From: Daphnia pulex
Lineage: Eukaryota > Arthropoda > Branchiopoda > Diplostraca > Daphniidae
Direction of reading: 5' to 3'
DNA: 64,000 nucleotides
NCBI RefSeq assembly: GCF_021134715.1
Contig: NC_060027.1
Location: 2,356,001 to 2,420,000, forward strand
The notes under the pieces are model-generated. The model did no database searches, was not told the origin of the DNA, and worked only from the letters and a program-made list of their open reading frames with translations. Shown piece by piece: positions 22,537 through 35,105 of the stretch. Made by a program: the position numbers and the translations under genes. Every line of letters starts with the position of its first letter. Position 1 is the stretch's first letter.

Positions 22537-23675
22537 ATGTCTTCAAATATTTTCAGGGTAATAGGGTTAATAACTCTATATTCCTTAATAATAGGTAAAT
22601 TACTTTAATACTTTTGCTAATTGATTGTCGGCGTCTTCATACCATTTTCATGGCACTTTTTTTTGTAACAGGGACATTGCAGGCTCTTCCGTGTGCCAAT
22701 CCTTTACAAAAGATGGTCATCGATATCCAACAGCCGTTTACTGAAGGACTGTCGCATCTCGAAAATTTGTTCGATATGGTAATGAATTACGATGACAATG
22801 ATGGCCACACCACGGAAAAGCCAATCGTCTACGCACCGATACAGAGAGCGATTCGATGGACGTTCGACTCTATGAGTGACTCGGAGCTTTTGACACAAAA
22901 ACATTTGAAACGATACGAGGCAAAAGTCTTGGCTCTGGCGGAGGATATTGCCGACAAAGAGAAACGAATCGTTAAGGAGAAAGCTGCATTGGAAAGTTTG
23001 AAAATCGAGTTATCCGAGAGAAAGAAGCAAATGAAAGTCCTCCGTGAACAAGTTTCGGATATTGAAACGAAGCTCAGACAATCTGAAGAGAGAGCCCAAT
23101 AACGGGCCCGAGACGAAGCCTCTAGACGGAAGAACAAGAGAGTTGGATGGATATTTGCAACCATTTTTACATTTGGTAATAATTTCTAGATTTGCAAACA
23201 TGCAATAGTAGTAGTGGATTATGTTTGTTACACAGGTCTGGTCAACGAAAAGGAATTGCAAAACGCTGAAAGAGACCGTGATGCTCATCAAAGTAACGCC
23301 CACGAGCGTCGTCAAACGTTAATCCAATTCGAGAGCAATTTACGCGATATTTCACTCCGCCAAGGGGCCACGGAGCAGTCAATCGTGGCGACGGAAGCCA
23401 GTCTCACTTCGGTTCGATTTGTCCTCCATAAATTGAAAAGCCAAGATCCGGCCATGAGAGGATTTGGGGATAAGATTCGCAACATTACCACCTATCTGAC
23501 TGTTTGTCAGGGAAAGGTGGAAGTGATTTATTCCCAGCAAAAATTATTGGTCCTCTTTGAGCCGCTTCTGAAATCAATCGACCAACTTGTCTTGTTCTTG
23601 GAATCTAACGATGAGACCACGTCTCTCTTGGCCGAAAAGAATATCGTTGAAAAAATACGGAAATACATGAATTGA
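22537..23675 (+). pseudogene. Small secreted helical protein, member C (paralogue of B) with an in-frame stop
   Basis: Exons 22537-22594, 22672-23175 and 23236-23675 join at phase 1 and would span 334 codons. It encodes a signal peptide (MSSNIFRVIGLITLYSLIIG), CANPLQKMV, a coiled-coil helix, a hydrophobic stretch (VGWIFATIFTFG), a second coiled-coil helix, and GDKIRNITTYLTVCQGKVEV as in member B. A TAA at 23100-23102 interrupts the frame, but coding-like sequence continues on both sides with good splice sites. It is therefore a young pseudogene, a polymorphic null allele, a read-through gene or a sequencing error. The intact equivalent region in B supports a real gene originally. Confidence 0.7.
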
Positions 23676-24327
23676 GATTGATGTGACGCTTAAAAATGTG
23701 TTTATTTGTTGTTGACTATTTTTAAATTTCATGTTAACGACGCAAATGAAATGGCGTTGTTGTGTTGCAGATAAAAAAAGAGTTCGTTTTTCATAGCTAC
23801 TATGAAATTTGGACTTGTTCGTTGAGTTCCTGATAACCTAACATGAACGATTCCATCCGATCATATCATTTCTGTGAATTGAACACATCGAAATATGAGC
23901 AAGGGTATTTCGAAATTTTGGGTTGGTCTGAAAGTTTGACAGTTTCACTTGCTGCGTATTTATTTGCCCCGGGTGTAATCTATATAGTACGATCAGCAGT
24001 TTCGAGAAGAAGAAAAAATGGCAAAAGTAGTTATCAGTATACAAATAGTTAAATACAAGACTTTTAACCTTTATTTCAAGCAATGCGCCATTCCATATCT
24101 CTTTGTTGATAGCACAACGGATCTTTTACACTTTGGGGTTTTCCGTTGGCGGGCGTCAGCAGCATTTCCAACACATGGAAAATCTGTACTAAAATTGTGC
24201 CGATTTCACTTACTATTAATTGATGAACAAAATACGCTTAGTCTTATCATTTAAAAATGTCTTGTATTGTAAGCGGTATTCATACAATTTATGTCCTGAA
24301 TTAAAATCAATAACGTAAAACGCTTTC
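23676..24327. other. Spacer between members C and D
   Basis: A convergent 3' to 3' interval of about 650 bp with AT-rich sequence. No gene supported. Confidence 0.4.
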
Positions 24328-26739
24328 TTAAAGTTCGTTGTCTTCGGGAGATTTGCAGTTGGTTATCCATCCGAATTCTCTCGTGATTTCATCATGCCGC
24401 TTTAGTATTTTATTTTCAATCGAATCCTCGTCGTCCTTAATCATTTGCAGGATCCCTTCATAAGCTATTCGACCGTCTTCCGACAGTTTGTTTTGCTGCC
24501 TCTTGATTCCAACTAGTCCAACCTTGTTGACGTCAATGCTGATCATGGTGTCCAAATTAGAAATGCTGTCTAGGATGTATTTTTCTGAAACGGTCACGTA
24601 CATGTTGGCGATCTCGTGGACGAGGAAGGCCGCTTCGTTGGCTTTTCCAATGTGACCCAGCAGTTCCTCAACTAAGACGGTAACATCCAAGCCGGAAATA
24701 TCCTCACTTAACGAATGGACGGCATCAATAAACGCGAAACTCTCTTTGGCGGCGTCGTCGATGAATTTGGCGATATTAGAAAAGAATCGAATCAGTTTAC
24801 TCCAATTTTCTTTCAACTGTCCCAGCTCGATTAGGGCTTCTTTCAGAGCTTGGATAGCCTCTTGATATGTGACTCTGTTTAAATTCAGACTCTTAATAGA
24901 GCTTAATATTTGCATCGTCTTTTGTCGTCGAATGTCCGTCCTCTGCGCGTTGAGGCTCAGCATACGTTTGGTTGTTTGAATCATTTCCTCCAGCATTTCA
25001 AATTGGTTCTCGTACACCTTGGTCCAAGTGTCAGCCAACTTAACGTTTTCCATCATGGTCGATTTTTCCACGGCAACTTCTTTGATTTTTTCCGCACGCA
25101 GGTGGTTCACGAGAAAAGCCAAATCGTCCATTTCTTCTGTCCCCGGACACATCATTTCCAGTTTCCGCTTGGCGTCAAAATTGGTGTTTTTCAATTTCTT
25201 GATTAATTCCGCTAATTTGGCGAGAATGACTTTTACACTCGTACAAGGCTGGAAGCTGTTGTATGTGTTGTTTAGCGACTCAACATTTCCGGTAAAATTG
25301 AATTGCTGGTAGTCGGAAGATCCTTGCCAAGTCTCGTACACATCTCTAAATTGGGCCATTTGAATGAGCAGGTCAAGCAGCTGTTGACTGTTCTCTTCAT
25401 AACAAGGATCTCTGTTGATGCTGTTTTCTTGAAAAGTGTACTTCCAGTTGCCGGCACGAAAAAAGATGTCCGGGTGTTTTTCGTGACCTCCTTTTTCTCG
25501 CTCCCTGCTCAGGTTGAGATTAAGACATTCGTCCCCGTTAGACGTTTCGACGTAAATGTCTTGCTGACGTCTCTCAAAGTTGCCCAACATTTTGGCCAAT
25601 TGTTTTTCTTTCTGTTTCAGCAAATCCGCTTCGTCATCTGAATATTGTTTGACTATCTCGGTCATCTTCAGATCCGTTTCAACCCTCTTCAACGTGATCT
25701 TCTTTTTATCTTTGGTATCGGCCACTGCATTGATAGTCTCCTCAATCAGATTCATTACCGTGGTGAATTCGGCAACCACTTCTTGCGAAAGCTCTTTACT
25801 CTGGTCGGCCGCTTCTTTAATGCGTCCCAGCGATATGGGCAGTAAGTTGACGATGTAAAGCTCTTGTTTGGACATCAGGTAGCGGGTGGCGTCCTTGATG
25901 TGGCTGGGCACGTTTGAATTGTACATTCGGATCTTGTCCATGTTGGTGTGAGCTTTTAGGAAGGCCAGGTAACCACTATGGCTGATTTGAAGTAAAGTGG
26001 TTCGGAAACTCTTGGGGTACTTGATGTGCTTGAAACCGCCGGTTGGTAAATTGACATCGATGGGAAAATCCATTCTCTTGTTAGACATGAGGATGAGTTG
26101 GCCTAGAACACTGATGGCAATGGGAGCGGGAGCTAGAAGTTCACCCCAATTGTAGTACGTTTTCATTAGTGTTCTTATTTCGTCGTAAAGATTGGTCTCG
26201 TCAAAAGCGAACTTCTCCGAAGAATGGTATCGTTCTTCACATGAAACTTTAATAACAGGCAAAAAAGTAATTCAATTTTAGACTTCTCCGTATCACACTT
26301 GTGTCACAAAAGTGTTGTCTACTTGTTCTAGGGCATTTTTAAGGTAACTTCGATAAACGTATATACATAAAACCGAAATAACCAACAAGCTTATAGTTAT
26401 AGCCTAGCTACTTGTCTATATTTTTGAATTGATAAACACTTACGGTTTATTGACGGTGTCATCACTGGGCTATTTTCTAAATCCGCAGTTAGATTCCAAG
26501 CCGGTGTCTGCCCATCGCGGAGTCTTTTTAGTTCATCTGAAAAATAATTACAGCATACAAAAAAAATTTAGTGAAGTTATATAATTTTTGAATTTTAGAC
26601 ATTTTAGAACAACCCGAGTTTAACAAATCTTACATAGCCCAAATGATGGCACTGCTGTTGTCCAACCAAAAAAAGTTAAACAAACAAGCAACTGGACATA
26701 AATTCCCGGTCTGACCGTATTAGGATATTGCGCAGCCAT
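24328..26739 (-). CDS. Secreted large helical protein, member D, 705 aa
   Basis: Three exons fit in phase 1: 26739-26634, 26536-26444 and 26246-24328. It encodes a hydrophobic signal region (VQLLVCLTFFGWTTAVPS), a short linker, and one very long helical exon. SFRTTLLQI is at about residue 146, followed by AFLKAHTNMDKI and VPSHIKDATRYL. LKENWSKLIRFF is at about residue 548. The middle (about residues 250-370) is charged and Cys-containing, without the hydrophobic segment seen in 35106-37690. A 289 bp stretch (25800-26088) is almost identical to 28090-28378 in its divergent partner, far above the rest of the gene. Role unknown; the family is discussed in the findings. Confidence 0.85.
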
Positions 26740-27436
26740 TAAACAGTGTGTTAATATGGGAAAGAAAATTTCTTTTTGTGTCCAGTATTATCTGACCCAC
26801 TCGTCAGAGCAAGACCAAGCTTGCACAAGCTTGAGACGTTGAGAGAGACTTTGTAACGCAGTGTGCGTAGAATAAAACCAAGACAAACCGCTGCTGGCAA
26901 ACGGACAAAATAAAATACGTATAATAAAATTTAAAAGAATTTTCATACATAATGAAATGCAATGATTAAAAATGTTTTCTAAACTAAAAAAAAATAATTA
27001 AAAAAAAAGAAATCACTGTAAGATTTCTTCACATCTAACTAAACAAAAACACAGAAAATCGATCCTTGCTTCTGGAGATAAACCAGTAAACATTTTTTGG
27101 GGTTTTCCGAGTGCTCTTTCTGACACGACATTAAATTTGTCGCAAACATCAACATAATCCATGTCGATAAACTTTATACTTTTTTTTTTATTTTAAGTCC
27201 CAGTTACATGACTAACTAAATCAGCGATTCTTGTGTAGTGTCAAAAGTGCAAAAGTCAACCTTGTTTATTTTTTTGCGGGTTTCATTTTACACATCTATT
27301 GGATGGATGCTCCACAATTTCAATTTCCTCCAGTTATATGTTAGAAGTAGGCGTGTCAGTAGCTGTATGATGGACTTGAGTTGCTTTAAATACGTATACA
27401 CTTCCTTGAGTTTTACGAGTTTTATGAGCCGTCAAA
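26740..27436. promoter_or_regulatory. Shared divergent intergenic region D/E (697 bp)
   Basis: Separates two outward-facing paralogues. A weak TATA-like TTTAAATA (27385-27392) lies about 45 bp before the plus-strand ATG. Nothing clear is seen for the minus strand. Confidence 0.4.
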
Positions 27437-29669
27437 ATGGTTGCACCAAATCGTCGCAACGGTGGGGCCCAATTCCTTCTACTTTTAGCAGCCGTTATCA
27501 GCCTCGCTTTGGCATCCCCTGCACCATCGCTACGTAAGAATTTATACGCAATCTGACCAGCTGAATGTAACCTCCCATTCCTAATTTGCAATTGTTTTTT
27601 TTTTTATATTTTTTTTTAAAGAAAATTTGAAGAAACAACGAGAGAAAGCAAAGAACAGGCTGTTTTCAACTACTACCACTACACCAGCTCCTTCTTCTAA
27701 TGAATGTGAGTCATTAATTAATAATAACTATAATGCAGGTTTAATTTCGCGAAATTATTACTTTACATTTGTATCTTTTTTTATCCATGGTTATGTGGTA
27801 GTTTTGTGTGCATAATCTGATAAGATAATCAAATGCATTGATAGTATAATATTGATCGTGGTTCAATTTTAAATTTTGTTTCGCTGTCAAAATGAGGCAA
27901 ATCAAATAATAATTTGTATTTCCTCTTTCAGTAACATGCGAGGAAAAGTTTAAAAACGCAGAAAAATTCACTTTCAACGAGACAGCATTGCACGGCGACA
28001 TCAGGAAACTGATGAACACTTATTACGATTGGGGGGCTCTGTTGGCTCCGGCTCCAGTAGCTATAAGCGTGTTGGGGAAGCTCATCCTAATGTCTAACAA
28101 GAGATTGGATTTTCCCATCGATGTCAATTTACCAACCGGCGGTTTCAAGCACATCAAGTACCCCAAGAGTTTCCGAACCACTTTACTTCAAATCAGCCAT
28201 AGTGGTTACCTGGCCTTCCTAAAAGCTCACACCAACATGGACAAGATCCGAATGTACAATTCAAACGTGCCCAGCCACATCAAGGACGCCACCCGCTACC
28301 TGATGTCCAAACAAGAGCTTTACATCGTCAACTTACTGCCTATATCGCTGGGACGCATTAAAGAAGCAGCCGACCAGAGTAAAAAGCTTTCACAAGAAGT
28401 GGTAGAGGAATTTAAAGACGTTGTGGGGTTGATTCAAGAGACCATTCTAGCCGTGTCAGACACCAAGAGCGATAAGGAGGTCAAGTTGAAAGGAGTTGAG
28501 CTCGACATCCAACTCAAGCACATTACACCTTCTATGATCGGCAAGTAAAGAACGACAGGTGCGCAGATCAAAACACCCAACATCTATCAGATGTTCTGGT
28601 TACGGTCGGTCAATACAGATTAAAGTACGAGTCGTGGCAGAACTCGAGAGCAACTCGACCCTTTAATGGTTTGGAAGATGTAAGTAAATTGCAACAGATT
28701 TTTATTACCATGGTTCGATGTGATTCTGTCGTGGAGCTGATGGACAAAGGAGGAAGATTGGTCAATATGTTGCAAAGCGCCAAGTTTGAATTATTGCAGA
28801 AGAATAGCACGCGCCCGGGAGCTGAAGAGATGGACGATTTGATCCGCATAATCCATCACGTTCGGGTCTCTGCTAAAGTACAAGAGAAAAGTGTGGTCAA
28901 TTCAACAAATTTCCGCGGCGAAAGTTTGGTGGATATGTGGGAGTTTTCTTTCAAGCATCAACTTCAAATGTTGCAGAGCATGATCAATACCACCACCGAC
29001 ATTTTGAATGTCAATCACAGGCAAATGAAATTACAGCGGAAGAAAAACGAGGAGATCATCGGAAGAATCAAACAGCTGGACCTAGCCAAAATCAGCCACA
29101 AAGAGGCGATTGAAGCGCTGAATGACGGACTGGAAGTGTTGGGACTATTGCAGCGAGACTGGCTGAAGTTAATCGAATTTTATGAGAAAATGTCGCGCTT
29201 TATAAGCAAAGCCACCGAAGAAATCGAAGCTCTCGTTGAGGTGGTCAGAGTAATGAGTAAAGATGTGTCAAATTTGGATGACGACGAAATGTTTGGAAAT
29301 TTACTGGAAGCTGTTGAAAAATCTAATCAAGCCGCGTTCCTCATCCACGGAGTATCTGAAATGTATGTCAATGTATCGCAAAACTTTATAATGGATCGTG
29401 TTGCCAATCTGGATAACATGATGAACATCAACGTCAATAATGTCGGGCTATCTAAGGTTCTTGAAGAGCAGAGATTACTGAAGGAAAGCGCCCAGACTGC
29501 TTACGATGGCATCATCCAGTACATCAAAGATGGAGAAGATATTTTAAAAAATAAGCTGCTGGAGCGCCGCAATCAAATCATGGACGAGTATCATTGGATG
29601 ATGGACTGCGCGGAATCGGTGGATCGTGAATTTAGCATTACCAACAGAGGTGATCCTGTAAACCAATAA
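27437..29669 (+). pseudogene. Secreted large helical protein, member E, probably broken by a deletion/frameshift
   Basis: Exons 27437-27533 (signal peptide, FLLLLAAVISLALASPAPS), 27622-27705 (TTTTTPAPSS linker) and a long exon from 27932 join at phase 1. The frame then ends at 28546-28548, just after the SFRTTLLQI/AFLKAHTNMDKI/VPSHIKDATRYL domain. About ten bases later it resumes in another frame (about 28560 to 29669), with DRCADQNTQ..YESWQ aligning to DPCYEENSQ..YETWQ of member D. About 80-90 residues present in D are missing at this junction. LQRDWLKLIEFY and the C-terminal helices remain open. No in-phase splice pair was found to bridge the gap, so a pseudogene or assembly error is favoured over an intron. 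Confidence 0.6.
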
Positions 29670-31289
29670 AACTGATGCCTTGTTAGTTGTTGTTTTTTCA
29701 TGTACCACATCAAACTAGAAAATATAATAAACCCATCTACAGTTTTCCAACGCCTGTTAGATTTTTCTCTCATGGCATTTCTTTTTTTTTGGGACACGTT
29801 CCCTGTATCTGTTGTACCCTCCAGTAACATAATGGCGTCGTAGTTTCAGTTAATCGCGGTGATATTGTAGTCCGGTGCGATGCAAACGACCCAAAAAATA
29901 TTGGCAAATCGGCGACAGCAAACGGGCGAACAAGTTCCAATCCCTTCGGCGGCTTCTGTTGATCAATCAAATTGTTCAAGCTGAATATCAGAATTAAAAT
30001 ATCAACTTTCAAAGATGTTCCTGCTCCCACTTCAATTTTATTGGCAAAATCATCAGAATCACGATGACTTGAATGTGGGTCTTGTGGGATGAGTTTGAAT
30101 ATTCAACCGATGAAATTTAGCCATCTTTTATTTCCTTTTTTCTTTAATGTAGTTGTGGAAGCATTGATTCTCCATCTGGTTTATGATTTAAACAAAACTT
30201 AATAAGTATTAAGGACATTTTTAATTTGATGGCTGGTTTATCTTCTTCCTGGTTTACCTCAAATACTGACATGAACACCTTGATGATTTGGAATATTATT
30301 GAGCCGTTGTTCCTGATTTCAACTTAGGTTATTACCAACGTGATTGTTGGTACCTGCGTCAAAGTAGTTTTTGACTTTGAAAAAGGCCTAGTCTCAAAGT
30401 GCTGCTGGTCATCGTGTTGGTTGTAGAACACAGTCTATGGAAGGGATTAAGAAAAGATTTCAAGTTGTGTAGCAAAATTTAAATTTTGCAAACTGGACTA
30501 TTAATGATTGTGCTGTGCACAACTTCTCTTACATTAAATACTTACACTGTGGCCTAACTGTTAGTGCTGTTGCCTGTTGATCTGCTTTCAGTTGGAAGAT
30601 AGGTAAATCAAAGATGATGTTCAGACCTACAAGGATAGCTTTAGCTTCACAATAAGGGAATGAAAAAGATATAAAAAAATTTAAAAAATGTTATGACTGT
30701 AAATACAGCAAAATAGTGTGACCTTTCAAAATTGAATAAAACTGAAATATGCAGCATCCCATTTGAGAGTTGGACAGGTTCAATTAATAGCTTCGGACAG
30801 TTTCCTTAAAAAGAACCAACACAAAAAATATATATTTTCTCAAAATTTGTTATTTTTTTATGCACATAGTTCTGTCATGGTATAGGATTTGGTTCCGTCG
30901 TTCTGTGCCCAAAACTTAGAAAACAAAATGACATAATATGGTTCATCTCTACTTTACACAGGTACAGCCACAGGTTAAATAACAAATATTCCATACAAAG
31001 TAATCTTAAGTTTCTGTTCTTCGACCGTACCAGACAGAAGACGATACAGCATACAGTCAACTCAAACTCCACCAAGCAACAGCGTTACAGCGAAAAACGA
31101 TTCCCGCGCAGACGAACGATGCATGATTCGATAAAGAAGTACAAAATTCCTCTACTAGAGTACAAGGTGTCATAAAGAATGTCAATGAGATGGATGTAGA
31201 GTTGTGGACTCCTGGGGGTTCAAGCCTTCAAGGGGGTTCATCTGGGTTCAACTTGAATAAGACCAAAAACGTTATTGTTATCAACAATT
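29670..31289. other. Intergenic stretch of about 1.6 kb
   Basis: AT-rich, with a polyadenylation-like AATAAA/ATAATAAA region shortly after member E (about 29722). No gene supported on either strand. Confidence 0.4.
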
Positions 31290-31460
31290 GTAGAAATTAT
31301 CGCAGCAAGTGGAACAAATGATGACGAAGAGAAAGAACCCAGGAGAACAACAGCACTGCCGTCGTCCAGGAAAATGTGAGAAGATATCGTATGAAATTAA
31401 AACGTTAACAGCTAAAGGAATAAGAACCTGCATCCCGAAAATAATTCAAAAAGGTAATTG
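31290..31460 (+). pseudogene. Orphan 3' fragment related to member A
   Basis: The translated stretch contains VEQMMTKRKNPGEQQ, KCEKISYEIKTLTAKG and a trailing IPKIIQKG. This matches VEQMMTKRENPGELE, KCKKVIEEIKTLAERN and QFPKG at the C-terminus of member A (18057-20142). Nothing upstream matches the rest of A. It is a partial copy on the opposite strand about 12 kb away, evidence of local duplication and loss. Confidence 0.7.
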
Positions 31461-31887
31461 TCGTTCTGAGAATTGTTTGAAAGTCGGGTCTTATGGAGGG
31501 AAGATGAATAAATACAAAAATATGATGGATGAGAGCTTTAATAAGTGAACTTTGATGCATAAAAGTAGAAATAAAGTCAGAGACGGAATCATGGCAGTCA
31601 AAGTAAAACTCGGTGCAAGATTAGCGTTTAGACTGTTATAACTACACTTCAATAATCTACCAGTCCTTCGCCTTGCAAGAACATAAAATAAGATATTAAC
31701 ATCAGGCTGTAATAAGCTATCCTTAAAAAATTACTTTTGCTTATAATTGACATATACCTACAACATTTTCAGGATAGGTATTTATTATTATTTTTCAGCA
31801 GTGTTTTTTAAAAGTACATCTAATATTCAAAGTAAACATATTACTAATTAAATGGGGGCAACAACGCGGAAATATTGCGCGGTGAAA

Positions 31888-34485
31888 TTAAAATTCTTCT
31901 TCTTCAATAGGATCTTGACTCAAAAAGATATCCTTTTCAATAGTAGTTTTAACTTCTTTCTCCACTTCAGCTTGTAATTCTTCTTCCGGTAATTGTCCAA
32001 TCAGAACAAGATTGTTTTTTTCTTCAGATATCTTCGTTCGTTCTTCTTCTTTTGCTCTCTCTCTCAAATCGTCCAGAAATTTGTATTCATTCTTGACCTG
32101 GCGAACTCTAGCTGCTACCTGCTCGACTAGTTGAAGTCTTCCATCGACAATCAGGTGCCCGATTTCGGCTGAATCACGCTCACATGATTGCAACAGCAAC
32201 TGGCGTTCGTAAGGTATCTGGTAAGGCTTCAGACCCATAAGTCGGTCCAACTTTTGAACATTGGGCATCAAATATTTGGTGGATATCTTGAAATAAGTGT
32301 CAGCCATTCCGTGAACTAGGGCGGTAGCTTGATTCGCCCGGGTCGCTTTAACGTGAATACCGTTGATGACGCTCATTTTGTGGATATTTCTCACCGATTG
32401 GCTAGTCGTTTCAATATCTTTGCTGAAGTCCTCTAGATGTTTGTTGCCAATCGACTCGATGACCGAGGATATGCTAACAAAGAAACGAACCAAATTAGAC
32501 CAATTTTCCTTTAATTCACTCAATTGAGTCAGCCCCATGTGGAGCATTTTAATGGCCTTCTCGAATTGAATCTCTTCTGTTTTCAAAATGGACATCTCTT
32601 GTAAAATTCGGACCAATTCTTCGGTTTTATTTATCGCCAATTTCCAATTCTTATCCAAATTGTTTCTCAGCTCCTCGAGCGATTTCGTGTGCAGTTTGAT
32701 TTTATAATTGGCCATGGCCATTGCTTGGCGACTTGCTCGCGACTCGTTGGGAATTTCTGAGGCCACAATGGGAGGTATGTTGGCTGTAGGTACCTTCTGA
32801 GCCATTTCTTTCAACTGGAGACATTGACCGATGAAACTCTTTTCCAGTTTCTTGATGCGAGAAAATTCTTTTCCCCTCTCTTCTTCAAAGGCGCGCGATG
32901 CTGTTTCTCGATCACTTTTTGAACTTTTTTCCGGAAGAGTTGGGGTTTTATGCGCCAGCTTGTGCATACTTTCAACATATTTCTGTCCGGTGACAATGGC
33001 ATCGCTGATAGGCTGACAATTGGTTACCTTTTTCAAAGCGGAAGCCAAATAATCTGAGTGTGTGGTGGCGTTATAACGACCGTTCTTGGAATTGATGGAT
33101 TCTAACGTCGGATAGTCGGTAGAAATTGATTGGCCGGTTGTGTAAAGAACAATTACCAGAAGTGAATGCATGGGAATGCAAGGATCGTTGTAGGAAGAAT
33201 TGCTCGCGGAAGTGGAATTATTTTCATCATTGGTCTGCGGTTTGTTCCAAGAACTTTTCCCAAAGGAAAACAGGCCAAATAATCCGCCTTAAAGTACAAG
33301 TGATTTTTATTACCAGAACTCAAATTTGAATAAATTTATGGTTTTCACCCAAAACATCGTTTAGAAAAAATTGTCCAATGTCCATGCCCAAGCGTTCAAA
33401 GGCTGTCGGTTTGGAAAGCCAGGCTTGCAATAAGTCTTCATGAGCTCGATCACTCTTCTTTAGGTCGTCCTTTAACTGCTTTTCAATTTGATTTAGATGC
33501 TGTTGGACACTATCGCTCGTCAGCTTTTTAAGGGACTGTTGTTCGACCACACTCAACTTGGTACCTTCTTTAGCACTTTTGGAACTAACAGCCGTCAAAT
33601 GGACCTCATCCGTCAGATTGGACAAGTACTCGAATTGGATGGCCACTTTCAATGACCAGTTTAAACTGTCGTTAATGGCAGTTCTCACAACTCGTAATGG
33701 TCGATGAAGACGGGATTGAATGACTGTAAAGTTACCAGTTGCTAAAATTCGAGTAGCTTCGTTCATGTAGGAGGGAACAGTGAGTGTCGACAGTCGAATC
33801 TTGTTCATATTGCTGTGTGCTACCAGGAAGGCCTTGTAACTTTCGTGACCGATTTGCATCAGAGATTGGCGAAAACTGGTCGGATGTCGCATGTACTGAA
33901 AACCTCCAACGGGCTTGTGATCGTTGATGGTGAAATCGTTGGTTTGCGTAGCTGACATCATTAGACTGCCGAGGACTCCCAGACTAATGGGAATAGGAGT
34001 CAGAAACTGTTCCCAATTCATATGCTGACTGAGTTTAGCCATGAATTCAGCCTCATCTCCTTTGGCAATGTTCCGATTGGCAACATCAAGTTTTTCATAT
34101 GGTGTCACTGCAATTTACACAAAATCAATCCAGTATTAATTTTTTAATATTAACACACCAAAAATATTTCTACAGCATAATGTAAACGTGACTTACGTTC
34201 GTGGTAAGGTTTAGGTGTCGTAGTCGTCGTAGTTGTGGTGGTGGTAGTTGGAATCCCAAGTCTGTCTTCCTCTGCCCATCTTTTTTCGGCTGCTAGTCTT
34301 CTCTTCTCCTCCAAATATTTTGCTCTTCTCTGAGCTATTTAACATAAAAACAAATTTATAACTGCTACTTTTTAGAACATTAATATAATCTTACAAAATG
34401 TCTCTTGTGTTGTTGCCACAGAAAATACGACAGCCAAAATGACAGACCACGAATAAAACCGTGAGTATCGTCTGCTTTGGGCCAT
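31888..34485 (-). CDS. Secreted large helical protein, member G, 795 aa
   Basis: Four exons, all joined at phase 1: 34485-34395 (signal peptide, SVILAVVFSVATTQ), 34334-34197 (charged helix then a run of about ten Thr), 34107-33349 and 33287-31888. The 61 bp intron (33348-33288) is required; without it the frame ends at 33320. SFRQSLMQI lies at about residue 154 and LKENWSNLVRFF at about residue 590. The join of exons 3 and 4 creates a Gly/Phe/Leu-rich hydrophobic stretch (FFLNDVLGGLFGLFSFG) between two long helices. The C-terminus is acidic (QDPIEEEEF), like that of its partner at 35106 (EEVEPEEF). Best paralogue in the window: 35106-37690. Confidence 0.85.
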
Positions 34486-35105
34486 AGTTGAAGAAGGTGA
34501 TTTCGCTTTAGAAAAATTAAAAATGTGTTGGAGTAATTTTAATTTTGCTGAAACTAGTCGACCAATAATTCAGCCACTTAATTGTACAAGATTCACTTAA
34601 CAACTGAACTGAAAGAAATTGAGAGGCAAAAGTTTCTTTACGAAATCGTTATCGCATATTTTAAAAAATAAGCATGATTCTTTCATTCTTTGAAACCGAT
34701 TTCGAATTTCTAGACTGCTAAAGTAATTGAATCCATCTAGATAAGGAGTCCAAAGTGGCAAAGTCAGGGTCTGTAAGACTTTTGACTTTAATGACATCGG
34801 TTTTTCCCACTTCCAATATTAAAACCGATTAAAACTTTGTTATTGAGTTATTGTTGATAACCGTGAGGTCACACGTATACCGACCAATGTTGGTAATAAA
34901 GTAAACCAGCAATTGCGCAGCTCTTAATTTTTTCAGTAGAAATGATTGCGACAGCGTCTTAACACAGGATTTTCCAAATCTGATATGGCTGGCTTATGTT
35001 TCTGTCGCGTTGAATTGATAATTCAGAGCGAGGTTTTTCAAAAAGTCAAGTTTTGTTGGCCGATCAGACCAGAAACAATTTCGTTGCTCGTCGGCATCAC
35101 AAGCC
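34486..35105. promoter_or_regulatory. Shared divergent intergenic region G/F (620 bp)
   Basis: Lies between two outward-facing, closely related genes. No confident TATA box was found for either. Inferred to hold both promoters. Confidence 0.4.

Noticed and set aside
33126-33171. MHSLLVIVLYTTG as the start of a separate gene with its own signal peptide
   Set aside because: The frame runs upstream in phase to an acceptor at 33288 and joins exon 3 of member G. The hydrophobic start is internal to that protein.
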